Of a stretch of DNA of 64,000 nt, positions 1 through 8,268 are shown one piece after another. Each line of letters begins with the position of its first letter. Position 1 is the stretch's first letter. This DNA is from Lewinellaceae bacterium (GTDB taxonomy: Bacteria; Bacteroidota; Bacteroidia; Chitinophagales; Saprospiraceae). The stretch covers positions 310,001-374,000 of the forward strand of contig JACJYN010000006.1 of the NCBI GenBank assembly GCA_020636095.1, in the 5' to 3' direction. The position numbers were made by a program, and so were the translations under genes. The notes under the pieces were generated by a model, which did no database searches, was not told where the DNA came from, and saw only the letters and a list, made by a program, of their open reading frames with translations.

Positions 1-1694
1 ATATCTCCTTTCCCTTCGAAGTCGATCTTCAGGGTGATCTTGTCTTTCAACTGAAAGGAGCCGTCTTCCTGGTCTATTCTTACTTTCAGGTTCGACTTCG
101 GGTCGGTGTTTTCCAGATCCCGCAACCGCCGCCAGTTGACGATCTGTATCAGGTCGATGAGGACTTCATTGGGGGTGGCCAGGCCATACTCCGCATCGGC
201 AAACTTCCCGGTTTGGCGGTCCTTGATGCGGTAGCTATCGGGGCCGATCACTACTTCCAAATCCTGGGGCTTGTCCGGATCCGGCTCGGTGGCGAAGTGG
301 ATGTTCTTGGCGCCTATTTTGGAATAATTTGCCCAGTTGTCCTTAAAAGCCTGGACGGCATCCGGGGTTCCGGTGATCTTCACAAAGGACGGTTCTGCCG
401 GGAAATAATTGAGCATACCGTAGTAAGAGCCGCGGGCATCGAGGCCGAGTTCTCCTCCTTCTTCCAGAGGCCCGATGGTGCTGTACTGCGGCCCCACTTC
501 CAGGATCTTTGCTATGGCGGCCGGTTTTTCCTTATCGGCGCTTTCAAAGGAGAAAACCTCCAGCAGGATGGGCTGATTGCCCGAAGTGGCCATTTTCTGC
601 ATGGCTTGGGTAGACATCCCCTGGATGGCGCCGCAGGCGACTGTCCACGCGCCATTTTGAAATTTGACTTCGTACTTGTCGGGGTCTCCTTCCGGGGTGC
701 CTTCCAGGAAGCGGGTGTAGGCCTTGGCGCCGCCCAGTACATCGAACTGGGGCGTCTGGTCGCGGCCTTTCTTGCGCACTGCCGCGCGGGTGCGGACCTG
801 CAGGTCGGCGTAGCTGATCTTGCCGCCGACGCTTTCCAGGGCGTCGATCAGCCCTGCGGTAAAGAAGCCGCCCCCGAGTTCGCCGGCCAGTTGCAGGTTG
901 TTGCAGGCGGTCATCACCACATGAGCGGAGGCAGGCGCCTCCAGGTGGCCGCCCCTTTTCACCAGCTCGGTATAGTGGCCGTTCAGGTAGGAGCCCAGCA
1001 GGCGCAGGCCAGAGGCGTCTACTACGGTGTGTCGGCTTTTAAAATTGTGATCGCTGATCGTAGCATCGCGGGTAGCGCCGCCGGAGTGGCAGCAATCAAG
1101 GGTGATCACCATGTGGGGCGTTCCGCCGTCACCGGAGGCCACTTCGTTTAGCAGCACGGCCAGTTCCTTGTCGGCCAGCAGGTTTTTAATCTCTTTGGTC
1201 TCTGCATCCACCGTGAAATCGTGGCAAACCAGGCACTGGTCTTCGCCGCCTTCCAGGTTGAAAAACTCCTCGGCGGTTGGCGACTGAGTGCCGTGGCCAC
1301 TGAAGTGAAACCAGACGCGGTCGTTGACGCCGGCCGGTTTGAGGAAGTCGTGGAAAGCCTGGACGATGTTGGCGTAGGTGGCCTGGCCGTCTTCCAGGCG
1401 GCAAATCATCAGTTGGTTGTATCCGTCGTGGGGGATGGGGTAGGTCTTAAATTCCTTGATGGGATCGCTCCCGGTATTGCTGGCCGGGGTGCTGGGCTCA
1501 ATGCCGAAGCGGTTCTTCAGAAACGATTCCACCCGGTTGATGTCGCTGATACAGCCGCCCAGGTCCTTGACCCGTTCGTCCTTGTAATCGTTGATGCCGA
1601 CTAAGAGGACGCGGATGTCGCCGTTGCCGGGGCGCATGCCGCCTTCTTCTTCGCTTTGTGTTTGTATCGGATTAGGCTTTTCTTCTTGAGCCAT
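1..1694 (-). CDS. Caspase-like (peptidase C14/metacaspase) protein, 3' end beyond window
   Basis: Open frame from an ATG at 1694 to the window edge, about 564 codons with no stop, so the C-terminus is missing. The N-terminal part is a caspase-fold cysteine protease. A beta strand with LLVGINDY lies near residues 30-37, the catalytic His is in FSGHG (His134) and the catalytic Cys in DCCHSG (Cys202). Both members of the His-Cys dyad are intact. The remainder (about 330-564) is not recognised. It has no signal peptide, so it is probably cytoplasmic. It lies 28 bp downstream of the sensor kinase gene and reads in the same direction, as the last visible member of a leftward block with patatin, a second caspase and the kinase. 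Bacterial caspase-like proteases of this kind act in programmed cell death or peptide processing; the substrate here is unknown. Confidence 0.85.
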   Translation of the reverse strand, partial: MAQEEKPNPIQTQSEEEGGMRPGNGDIRVLLVGINDYKDERVKDLGGCISDINRVESFLKNRFGIEPSTPASNTGSDPIKEFKTYPIPHDGYNQLMICRLEDGQATYANIVQAFHDFLKPAGVNDRVWFHFSGHGTQSPTAEEFFNLEGGEDQCLVCHDFTVDAETKEIKNLLADKELAVLLNEVASGDGGTPHMVITLDCCHSGGATRDATISDHNFKSRHTVVDASGLRLLGSYLNGHYTELVKRGGHLEAPASAHVVMTACNNLQLAGELGGGFFTAGLIDALESVGGKISYADLQVRTRAAVRKKGRDQTPQFDVLGGAKAYTRFLEGTPEGDPDKYEVKFQNGAWTVACGAIQGMSTQAMQKMATSGNQPILLEVFSFESADKEKPAAIAKILEVGPQYSTIGPLEEGGELGLDARGSYYGMLNYFPAEPSFVKITGTPDAVQAFKDNWANYSKIGAKNIHFATEPDPDKPQDLEVVIGPDSYRIKDRQTGKFADAEYGLATPNEVLIDLIQIVNWRRLRDLENTDPKSNLKVRIDQEDGSFQLKDKITLKIDFEGKGD

Positions 1695-1722
1695 GATCTG
1701 GTATTTTATAGTTAAAAAAAGT

Positions 1723-3765
1723 TTATGAATTTTGTGCTTTCCTCAGTCGATACGGCAATCTAAGTATGACTCTGGTGCCGCTGGCCTGCCCGCTCTCGTC
1801 TTTCAGGTCCTGAATAATGATCCGCGAGCCCTTGATCCGGCCGATGGATTTCAACCGCTCTTCGGTGATCTGCATGCCCATCGATTTGTGTTTCAGGACG
1901 GAAGCTTCGCGCATGGCGCTGGATTTTTCTCTGCCGACACCATCGTCTTCAATGTTGCAAACCAGTATTTTTCCTTCTTTTTGGATGGTGACCCGAACCA
2001 GCCCACCTTTGGGTTTGGGCTTTATGCCGTGCCAGATGGCGTTTTCGACATAAGGCTGTAAGATCATAGCCGGAACGATGACCCGCTCGGTATCTACCAG
2101 CGGATCGACCTGAATATCGTACGCCAGTTTTTCCCGGAAACGCAATTGTTCCAGGGCCAGGAAGTGTTCCAGGGTTTTCAGTTCGCTGGCCAGGTTGGTG
2201 GTGGCGCTTTTGGACCCGTTCAAAATTTGCCGGGAAAGACGGGAAAAATGAACCAGGTATTTGGAAGCCGCCTCGGCATTACCCTGGTTCACCAGGTTTT
2301 CAATCGCATTTAAACTATTGGAAATAAAGTGTGGGTTGATCTGAGCCCGTAGGGCTTCCATTTCGGCCTTCAAACGCCGGTTTTGCTGGCGTTGCAATGC
2401 GAAAATGAAGAGGGTGGCGGCCACGAACAGAACCGCCAGGCCAATGAATAACTGGTTGCGCCTTTTGTTGGCGGCGCTCACCTGTATGTCTCTTTGTTCT
2501 ACCTTATTGATCCGCTGATAAGCGGTTTTAGTATTATTGGTTATGGTCTCTACCACGCCAGTATAATTACTATCCAAAAACGTTTCTAATTTTCCTCCCA
2601 AAGCGGGTTGATGTAATCCGCCTCCATAACTACAAAGCGCAGCTATGTTGGCGCTCAGGGCTTTCATCTTTTTTATGGCTCCTTCTTTCCGGGCTTCTTT
2701 CATGGCCAGTTTGTAATAGATTATGGCCGAATCAGCATGGCTCTCATCGATATCAATGGCCCAACTACGCTGAAAGATGTTTCCTAAAATTTCATAGGTT
2801 CGGTAATCATTGTCGTTGGCATAGTCCAGGCATTGCTGCAGGTTTTGTAAGGCGCTGGTGAAATCTTCCGGATTTCCATACAAATTAAATTTCCGGCTGT
2901 ATAGAAATCCCTTTTCCTGATAAGCCAGGGTTAAAAGGTTAATATCATTATATTGCTGTGCATATGCTAAACAAAGATTGAAGAGGGAATCGGCTTGTGA
3001 GAATGCATTGTGATATTGATAAAAAATACCCCAGTCCAGCCAAAGGCGCGTACGAATTTCCTTGTCACCAAGAGCCTGATACAAACTGTCACTACGCAGG
3101 TAGTAGGTGTTTTTTTCAAGCGAATCTTTCATCGGATAGGTCGTGCCTAAATTATACAAGACCATAGCTTTGTTTCGATAAATAATTTCTTTTTCCTCAG
3201 TCAGGTTGTCCACTGCCTGTAAGGCCCGTTCGAAATAGTATCGGGCAGAATCCATTTGGGAAGCTTTTCTAAACAGGACGCCAGTTAAGTTATTGATGTC
3301 AACCTGCCAATAATCATTATCATACGGCCCGAGTAGCCGCTTGCTGATCCTGGCGTCCACCATCGCGTCTTCGATATCTTCTCCAAACTTGGCTTTTCGC
3401 CCCTTCAGTACGGCAATACGGTAAGCGCTGGCCCCTCTGGGGAAATTCCAGTTCTTTTCCGTAGCGAGATCGTAGGCCTGCTGCGCGTAAAACAGGGAGC
3501 TATTTTCATCGTAATTTTTGAGCCATTCCGCAAAATAGAGGAAGCTGTCCACTTGTTGCTTGGCGGACAGCGCCGCTATCCGTGGCAGCGTCCGGCTGGT
3601 GTCGGCGTACTGCCGGAGCTGGGATTCCGGCCTGGCTTCGAGCTGATTGGGGTTGAAGCTGCTGCTATCAAAGTGGTTGCAACTTTGACCGAGCAGGGAG
3701 GCCAGTATCATGGTTGCCAGCCAGGCTCTAAACCGAAGGGGTATTATAAAATCTGATTCTTTCAC
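1723..3765 (-). CDS. LytS/YehU-type sensor histidine kinase with TPR-like sensor region
   Basis: 680 aa. The N-terminus has an R-rich stretch followed by a hydrophobic run ending in Cys (GQSC), which looks like a lipoprotein or anchored export signal. Residues about 60-400 are helical TPR-like repeats and a membrane helix lies at about 437-456. The kinase core follows: NPHFISNSLNAI (about 477), the phospho-acceptor region of the PF06580 family, then an ATP-binding domain with NAIWHGIKPK (about 575) and EDDGVG. The start is GTG at 3765, because an in-frame TGA lies three codons upstream; the later Met19 would remove the charged part of the signal. No LytTR response regulator is in the window, so it is an orphan here. 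It sits between two caspase genes and may sense a signal controlling that block (inference). Confidence 0.86.
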   Translation of the reverse strand: MKESDFIIPLRFRAWLATMILASLLGQSCNHFDSSSFNPNQLEARPESQLRQYADTSRTLPRIAALSAKQQVDSFLYFAEWLKNYDENSSLFYAQQAYDLATEKNWNFPRGASAYRIAVLKGRKAKFGEDIEDAMVDARISKRLLGPYDNDYWQVDINNLTGVLFRKASQMDSARYYFERALQAVDNLTEEKEIIYRNKAMVLYNLGTTYPMKDSLEKNTYYLRSDSLYQALGDKEIRTRLWLDWGIFYQYHNAFSQADSLFNLCLAYAQQYNDINLLTLAYQEKGFLYSRKFNLYGNPEDFTSALQNLQQCLDYANDNDYRTYEILGNIFQRSWAIDIDESHADSAIIYYKLAMKEARKEGAIKKMKALSANIAALCSYGGGLHQPALGGKLETFLDSNYTGVVETITNNTKTAYQRINKVEQRDIQVSAANKRRNQLFIGLAVLFVAATLFIFALQRQQNRRLKAEMEALRAQINPHFISNSLNAIENLVNQGNAEAASKYLVHFSRLSRQILNGSKSATTNLASELKTLEHFLALEQLRFREKLAYDIQVDPLVDTERVIVPAMILQPYVENAIWHGIKPKPKGGLVRVTIQKEGKILVCNIEDDGVGREKSSAMREASVLKHKSMGMQITEERLKSIGRIKGSRIIIQDLKDESGQASGTRVILRLPYRLRKAQNS

Positions 3766-3918
3766 TGCTCACGCTGGATAACGCTGATTATTAATGGTTC
3801 GAAATTAAGAATCCTGCTGGCGGAAACCAACAAGCCCACTGCCATGGGTTCCTTTTAGCGGGTGATGTGCGCCTTATTTGTGGTAAATGGCGTGGGCGCC
3901 TCTCTTAGCCATCACCAC

Positions 3919-4785
3919 TCACACCGTCAGCGGCTTGCCCGACTCAAAATCGCTGATCTCTTCGCCAAAGACATAGCGGTTGGGCGTCTGGCTTTTCGGA
4001 ATTTTTTCGGTGATCCGGGTAAAAAAATCGGTATAGTTTTCGAAGTCGCCCGCCTTCCAGGCATTCAGTACGGCGAGGGTGAAAAAACCGTGGGGGGGGA
4101 AGCTGAGCTGGTCTTCTTGCGACAACTGATCATCCTGGCAACCCGAAAAGAGCAATACCCGAGCCTTTACCTTCGGAAGAATATCACCCTCAGACTGAAG
4201 GCCATTGTAAAATTCCTGATTTTTGATGTAGGTGGCCGCCAGGGTGGCCCGGGGAACCAGGCGGTAACCGATGCCTTCTTCTACGGCGGGTGTATCTTCC
4301 CCCAACAACCCCCTGGATACGGTGCCGCTGTGGCAGCTGTCTGAAAAAATCAGGATGCGGACGCCTTCCTTGAATTGGGCCCACAGGTAAAGCAATTCAT
4401 CATCGAGCAGTTGCTTGTCGTACAGGCACCAGGTCTCATCCCGGGTATCTCCTGTGCCTCCAAACAGGACATCATCATTCATCTCATCCCCGGAAATATC
4501 GGCCACCTGGCTGCCGTGCCCCGAGTAGGTCAGAAAGAAGAAATCCCCGGGGACAAGGGTTTTTGCTGCCTTTTCGATGGCGGCTTTTACTTTTTCCCGG
4601 GTGGCCTCCCGGGTGATCAGCAGGGTGGCTTCAAACCCTTGCTTTACGGCCAGGTCGTGCATGGCCCGGGCATCGTTTTCACATCCCTCGAGGCGGCCTT
4701 TCCAGCCTTTTTCATCCATGCTTTTCCAGTAGTGATCCGGGTCAACCTCGTTGACGCCGATGTGGAGAGACATCCCTTTTGCCAT
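3919..4785 (-). CDS. Caspase-like (peptidase C14/metacaspase) protein
   Basis: 288 aa, essentially a stand-alone caspase-fold protease. The catalytic His is in YSGHGS (His90) and the catalytic Cys in SDSCHSG (Cys151). An LHIGVN strand lies at the N-terminus, replacing the usual ALLIGIN. There is no signal peptide and no large C-terminal extension, unlike the longer caspase at the left window edge. It is 16 bp downstream of the patatin gene and almost certainly cotranscribed with it. In bacterial cell-death systems caspase-type proteases are activators or effectors alongside lipases; that such a partnership exists here is inferred from adjacency only. Confidence 0.9.
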   Translation of the reverse strand: MAKGMSLHIGVNEVDPDHYWKSMDEKGWKGRLEGCENDARAMHDLAVKQGFEATLLITREATREKVKAAIEKAAKTLVPGDFFFLTYSGHGSQVADISGDEMNDDVLFGGTGDTRDETWCLYDKQLLDDELLYLWAQFKEGVRILIFSDSCHSGTVSRGLLGEDTPAVEEGIGYRLVPRATLAATYIKNQEFYNGLQSEGDILPKVKARVLLFSGCQDDQLSQEDQLSFPPHGFFTLAVLNAWKAGDFENYTDFFTRITEKIPKSQTPNRYVFGEEISDFESGKPLTV

Positions 4786-4801
4786 ATTTTTGTTTTTTTG
4801 T

Positions 4802-5968
4802 TTAAAAATCTCTTACAGGCCTCAATTCTGCAATGTTCTTCAATTGCTTCACTATTTCATCAATTTCCTCGCTGCGAGCGTCGATCAGTTCTTGTCCGTA
4901 TTGTTCCAGGCGTTTTCGGGTGTTAGCCGAAACGTCGGACATCTCGGAGTATTCTTTGGCAATTTCGATGTTCAGGCGATGGTAGCGGGATTTCTTGGTA
5001 GGTTGCCCGTTGATCTCCACGTGATAATCCGGCAGCAGGTATTTCATCTGATAATGGACGGATTCTGAAACGCCCTGCATGAGAATATTCATGACCGGCA
5101 TGAGCCAGGAGATTCCCCAGCCCTTTATTTTAGCATAGGGGTAGGTTTTGCGGGTCTGTCCGGTGCCGAGGGATATCAGCAGGATGGGAGGGGCGAAATT
5201 GTCGGGTGTGGCGGTCGCCGCCATTCCTTTGCCACCCGATACAACTGCTTCGATCGGCGCCCGGAACTGGGACTGGTAATGGGGCGTTTCCTTCCACATC
5301 TCCATGGCTTCTACGTAGGCTAACACTGAGGGGTTGTTGGCAAAGACGCCGCCGTCGATAAGGGCCAGGTCCTTTAACTTCTTTTCCCGGAAGGCGCCCG
5401 AATACGCGAGCCACTTGGGCGGGAAATAGGTCGGCGCGGCCGAGGTAGCCCGGGCAATATCCCGGATGAGGAAGTCCTCCACCGCTCTCTCCCTACCCTC
5501 TTTGGGGGCATTTCTGACTTCCGAAGAACGGAAGTAAAAGGGGGTCATTTCCTGGGTGTTGTAGGAAGTGATCAGCAAATCGGTGTGCTTATAGGTATCA
5601 CTCAGCCAGGCATCGCCAAACTCCGCTTCCAGTACCTGTTCGATGTTTTTGGAAGGGAACAGGCTCTTCCACAAGAGTTTTACATAATTCAGCTTGCCGA
5701 TCGGCGGGCTCTTGAAAATCTCTTTCCCTTTGTCGCCGGTATAGAGCTCAAGTAGTTTTTTCGCTGGATTTTTGGGTTTCCCGTCGGCATCTGTGATGGT
5801 GAGGCCGCCGGCGAGGATGCCGCCGGTAGAAGTGCCGGCAATGAGGTCGAATAGTTCGGCGATAGGCTTCCCGGAGCGGCGCTCGATCTCAGTAAGCACC
5901 ATGCATGGGATGATGCCGCGGATTCCTCCGCCGTCAATGGAAAGAATGGAATAAGTTGGTGTGGACAT
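4802..5968 (-). CDS. Patatin-like phospholipase (CapV/CBASS-type size)
   Basis: 388 aa with all patatin hallmarks: the oxyanion loop DGGGIRG (residues 12-18), the nucleophile elbow GTSTGG (Ser47) and the catalytic Asp in DGGVFANNPS (Asp205). This is the Ser-Asp dyad of patatin lipases, which hydrolyse membrane phospholipid acyl esters. It has no signal peptide, so it would act on the inner membrane from the cytoplasm. It is the first gene of a leftward block (patatin, caspase, kinase, caspase). A 164-bp MITE-like repeat begins 46 bp upstream of its ATG and an AraC-type regulatory cassette lies about 500 bp upstream. Patatins of this length occur as membrane-degrading effectors in CBASS and also as secreted toxins; no cyclase gene is seen here. 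Confidence 0.92.
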   Translation of the reverse strand: MSTPTYSILSIDGGGIRGIIPCMVLTEIERRSGKPIAELFDLIAGTSTGGILAGGLTITDADGKPKNPAKKLLELYTGDKGKEIFKSPPIGKLNYVKLLWKSLFPSKNIEQVLEAEFGDAWLSDTYKHTDLLITSYNTQEMTPFYFRSSEVRNAPKEGRERAVEDFLIRDIARATSAAPTYFPPKWLAYSGAFREKKLKDLALIDGGVFANNPSVLAYVEAMEMWKETPHYQSQFRAPIEAVVSGGKGMAATATPDNFAPPILLISLGTGQTRKTYPYAKIKGWGISWLMPVMNILMQGVSESVHYQMKYLLPDYHVEINGQPTKKSRYHRLNIEIAKEYSEMSDVSANTRKRLEQYGQELIDARSEEIDEIVKQLKNIAELRPVRDF

Positions 5969-6013
5969 CTTGTATGCGGTTTTAGCGTAGGTTAAATTCC
6001 ATACCCGTCTGTT

Positions 6014-6177
6014 AAGTAGTCAAGCATATTTAGATTGTGTTTAACCGGAGCTCAAGTCGGAGCGCAATAGAACACGAGCGAAGCGACTGATGAAATAAAT
6101 TGCACCCCGACAACGCTGTCTCGGGCGCCAATTTCCCATTGGCGTGCGAGTTATAAAATAGATATGCTAGACTACTT
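6014..6177 (+). repeat. MITE-like repeat family R1, copy 1 (164 bp)
   Basis: Bounded by imperfect terminal inverted repeats: AAGTAGTCAAGCATATTTA on the left, with its near reverse complement on the right ending in ACTACTT. A second copy of exactly the same length lies at 45851-46014 in the opposite orientation, at roughly 94 percent identity by eye. No transposase is encoded. A clear target-site duplication was not resolved. It sits 46 bp upstream of the patatin start codon. Confidence 0.85.
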
Positions 6178-6211
6178 ACATAAGGTAGACAGGGAAAGAT
6201 GGGATAGGCTA

Positions 6212-6377
6212 CAGCGATTCCCGCTTTGGCTTCCCAGAAAGGTTGCTCCGCTGTCTGCTGACTTTCTACCACAAGGTTTCCGGGAGAAGGGAGCGGACAA
6301 CTCGCATGCCTACGCATGAAGCTTCGGCAGCCGGTGAAAGTTGTCAGCTCCCATTTTGGGTAAAGCGGGAATCGCTG
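6212..6377 (+). repeat. MITE-like repeat family R2, copy 1
   Basis: Starts with CAGCGATTCCCGCTTT and ends with its perfect 16-bp reverse complement. The core (for example CATGCCTACGCATGAAG and CGGCAGCCGGTGAAAG) recurs at 58115-58301. A third element with related termini but a different core is at 61525-61655. It is non-coding; short open frames crossing it are not conserved. Confidence 0.8.
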
Positions 6378-6467
6378 GATAAGCTGAAAATTGGGCATTG
6401 TAACTGGGATAAAAGATTTATAGCTTCAAATTTAGAGGTTCTCTGTAAAAGCACTTTTCTCAATTCC

Positions 6468-6535
6468 TAAAGTTACGATTTTGCACCATCCTCTTCTTGC
6501 CTTTTTCGCGCAATCATTTGTCATTTTCGCGCATC
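6468..6535 (-). promoter_or_regulatory. Candidate AraC-type operator plus -7 box facing the patatin/caspase block
   Basis: On the minus strand two half-sites (GATGCGCGAAA and ATTGCGCGAAA) lie 21 bp apart at 6525-6535 and 6504-6514. After exactly 28 nt comes TAACTTTA (6468-6475), one base off the Bacteroidota TAnnTTTG consensus. The same architecture with identical spacing occurs at 8137-8204 and 45282-45349. Leftward transcription would start near 6461 and cross the R2 and R1 repeats before the patatin gene, giving a roughly 490-nt leader. Confidence 0.62.
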
Positions 6536-6551
6536 TCGTGCCGCGATCATC

Positions 6552-7408
6552 CTGATCGCCTGGCCTCCCGTGTATTTAGCCTCGATCATCCTGCCTGCCC
6601 ATCCAGAGCCTTGGCGTAGGCCGGATCGCCTGGCCTCCCGTGTATTTGGCCTCGATCATCCTGCCTGCCCATCCAGAGCCTTGGCGTAGGCCGGATCGCC
6701 TGGCCTCCCGTGTATTTAGCCTCGATCATCCTGCCTGCCCATCCAGAGCCTTGGCGTATACCGGATCGCCTGGCCTCCCGTGTATTTAGCCTCGATCATC
6801 CTGCCTGCCCATCCAGAGCCTTGGCGTGGTACCTGATCGCCTTACCTCCCGTGTATTTAGTCTCGATCATCCTGCCTGCCCATCCAGAGCCTTGGCGTAG
6901 GCGGGATCGCCTGGCCTCCCGTGTATTTAGCCTCGATCATCCTGCCTGCCCATCCAGAGCCTTGGCGTAGGCCTGATCGCCTGGCTCCCGTGTATTTAGC
7001 CTCGATCATCCTGCCTGCCCATCCAGAGCCTTGGCGTAGGCCGGATCGCCTGGCCTCCCGTGTATTTAGCCTCGATCATCCTGCCTGCCCATCCAGAGCC
7101 TTGGCGTAGGCCGGATCGCCTGGCCTCCCGTGTATTTAGCCTCGATCATCCTGCCTGCCCATCCAGAGCCTTGGCGTAGGCCTGATCGCCTGGCCTCCCG
7201 TGTATTTAGCCTCGATCATCCTGCCTGCCCATCCAGAGCCTTGGCGTAGGCGGGATCGCCTGGCCTCCCGTGTATTTAGCCTCGATCATCCTGCCTGCCC
7301 ATCCAGAGCCTTGGCGTAGGCGGGATCGCCTGGCCTCCCGTGTATTTAGCCTCGATCATCCTGCCTGCCCATCCAGAGCCTTGGCGTAGGCCGGATCGCA
7401 TGGCCTCC
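6552..7408 (+). repeat. 70-bp tandem repeat array, about 12 units
   Basis: The unit is 70 bp, easily tracked by ATCCAGAGCC recurring at 6601, 6671, 6741, 6811, 6882, 6952, 7021, 7091, 7161, 7231, 7301 and 7371. Single-base indels in two units give 71 and 69 bp. Units are nearly identical; variation clusters at the AGGC..GCCT segment, which keeps a small hairpin (for example AGGCG-GGAT-CGCCT). There are no variable spacers, so it is not CRISPR. Open frames through it are by-products of the period and not genes. Confidence 0.95.
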
Positions 7409-7464
7409 ACGAGCAAGCTGTTGTAGCAGCAATGGAGGGCACTGCTAAAACGGAAAGTTACTTA

Positions 7465-7668
7465 GTACTCTGTTAAATAAATATCTTATGCTTCTGGCCG
7501 TGCCTTTTCGCCCTACTCTTCGTCCCGTCCTCGCCTTGATAGCTAAGGCTATCAGGCTCCCTGCCGGCTTGCGCAGCAGGCGGGCGGGCGCTCCTCGATT
7601 AGAACGAAAATCCATCGTCCAGAAACGACAATTTACTTATTTAACAGAGTACTTATTTAACAGTGTAC
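7465..7668 (+). repeat. MITE-like element R4 abutting the AraC gene
   Basis: GTACTCTGTTAAATAA at 7465-7480 is the perfect reverse complement of 7637-7652. A second, one-mismatch copy follows directly at 7653-7668, and that copy forms the last codons and stop of the neighbouring AraC gene. The 155-bp interior is GC-rich and non-coding, with a palindromic AGCTAAGGCTATCAGGCT segment. Probably a small non-autonomous element. Confidence 0.65.
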
Positions 7669-8051
7669 TCAGAAGGCGGGCACCCATACTGCTTCTTAAA
7701 ACTGCGGCAAAAGTGAGCCTGGTTTTTATAGCCGGCCCGGCCCGCAATCACCCGCACCGAGGCAGCGTTGCTGGCCAATAAACCGGCGGCAAAGCGCAGG
7801 CGGACATCCCGGATCAGCGCGCCGGCCGGCTGGCCGATCAGCGCGTTCAACCGGCGGTTGAGCTGAGAAACGCTCAGGCCTACCTCATCGGCGAAGGCCG
7901 GGACGTTAAAATGGCTATCTCCCAAATTGGCGTGGATAATTTGTTCGGCCTTCTGTAAAAAGGCCTGCTCTCTGGAAAGCATCCCGTCAGGCGGCTCTAT
8001 AGCATTATGTTCCGCAGCAGTTGGAAGAGGGTCAGGGTTGTGTGGGTGCAT
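7653..8051 (-). CDS. AraC-family transcriptional regulator (HTH domain only)
   Basis: 132 aa from the ATG at 8051. The C-terminal 100 residues are an AraC double helix-turn-helix: first recognition region SVSQLNRRLNALIG, second AGYKNQAHFCRSFKKQYG. Only about 35 residues precede it, so there is no ligand-binding domain. A longer frame begins at 8123, but the predicted transcription start (near 8130, from the TATTTTTG box at 8137-8144) leaves no room for it, so 8051 is chosen. The first recognition helix is almost identical to that of the second AraC protein at 45387-45824, and both lie beside the same type of operator, so they probably bind the same sites. Likely an autoregulated activator of the injection-system genes (inference). 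Confidence 0.88.
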   Translation of the reverse strand: MHPHNPDPLPTAAEHNAIEPPDGMLSREQAFLQKAEQIIHANLGDSHFNVPAFADEVGLSVSQLNRRLNALIGQPAGALIRDVRLRFAAGLLASNAASVRVIAGRAGYKNQAHFCRSFKKQYGCPPSEYTVK

Positions 8052-8136
8052 GATAAGGGTTAAGGGTATGGTGCAGGATAACTTACCGGCATTGCGTGCT
8101 AACCGCGAATGGCCAATGGCCAACCGCTGCTCAATA

Positions 8137-8204
8137 CAAAAATACGGTACTTCCGCCTTCCATGCTTTGTCATTCCGCGCATCCTTTTGTTATTTTCGCG
8201 CATT
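8137..8204 (-). promoter_or_regulatory. Candidate AraC operator plus -7 box of the AraC gene
   Basis: Minus-strand half-sites AATGCGCGAAA (8194-8204) and GATGCGCGGAA (8173-8183) are 21 bp apart. Then come 28 nt and a perfect TAnnTTTG box, TATTTTTG (8137-8144). The linker also matches the site at 45318-45349 (AAAAGGATGCGCG). It lies in the divergent region between the AraC gene (left) and the first DUF4157 gene (right), so it could act on both. Confidence 0.72.
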
Positions 8205-8215
8205 TTCGCATGAGG

Positions 8216-8247
8216 TTGAGAAAAACGGGAGGAATTACTTAACTTTA
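8216..8247 (+). promoter_or_regulatory. Candidate promoter of the first DUF4157 gene
   Basis: TTG at 8216-8218, about 21 nt, then TAACTTTA at 8240-8247, one base off the TAnnTTTG consensus and identical to the box of the cassette at 6468. Predicted transcription start near 8254, giving a leader of about 15 nt before the ATG at 8269. It adjoins the operator at 8173-8204. Confidence 0.45.
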
Positions 8248-8268
8248 GTAGAAATCTAAATACCTAAG

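Noticed and set aside
4802..5968. CBASS operon (patatin effector plus cyclase)
   Set aside because: No cGAS/DncV-like nucleotidyltransferase, Cap2 or Cap3 gene is visible next to the patatin gene.
6030..6398. A 122-codon gene upstream of patatin
   Set aside because: It lies across two non-coding repeat elements (R1 and R2), and the frame is not kept in the other copies.
6710..7109. Small proteins (60-86 codons) in the minisatellite
   Set aside because: They are translations of the 70-bp unit, with no independent start, and vary by unit indels.
6552..7408. CRISPR array
   Set aside because: The 70-bp units are contiguous and almost identical with no variable spacers, and no cas genes are present.
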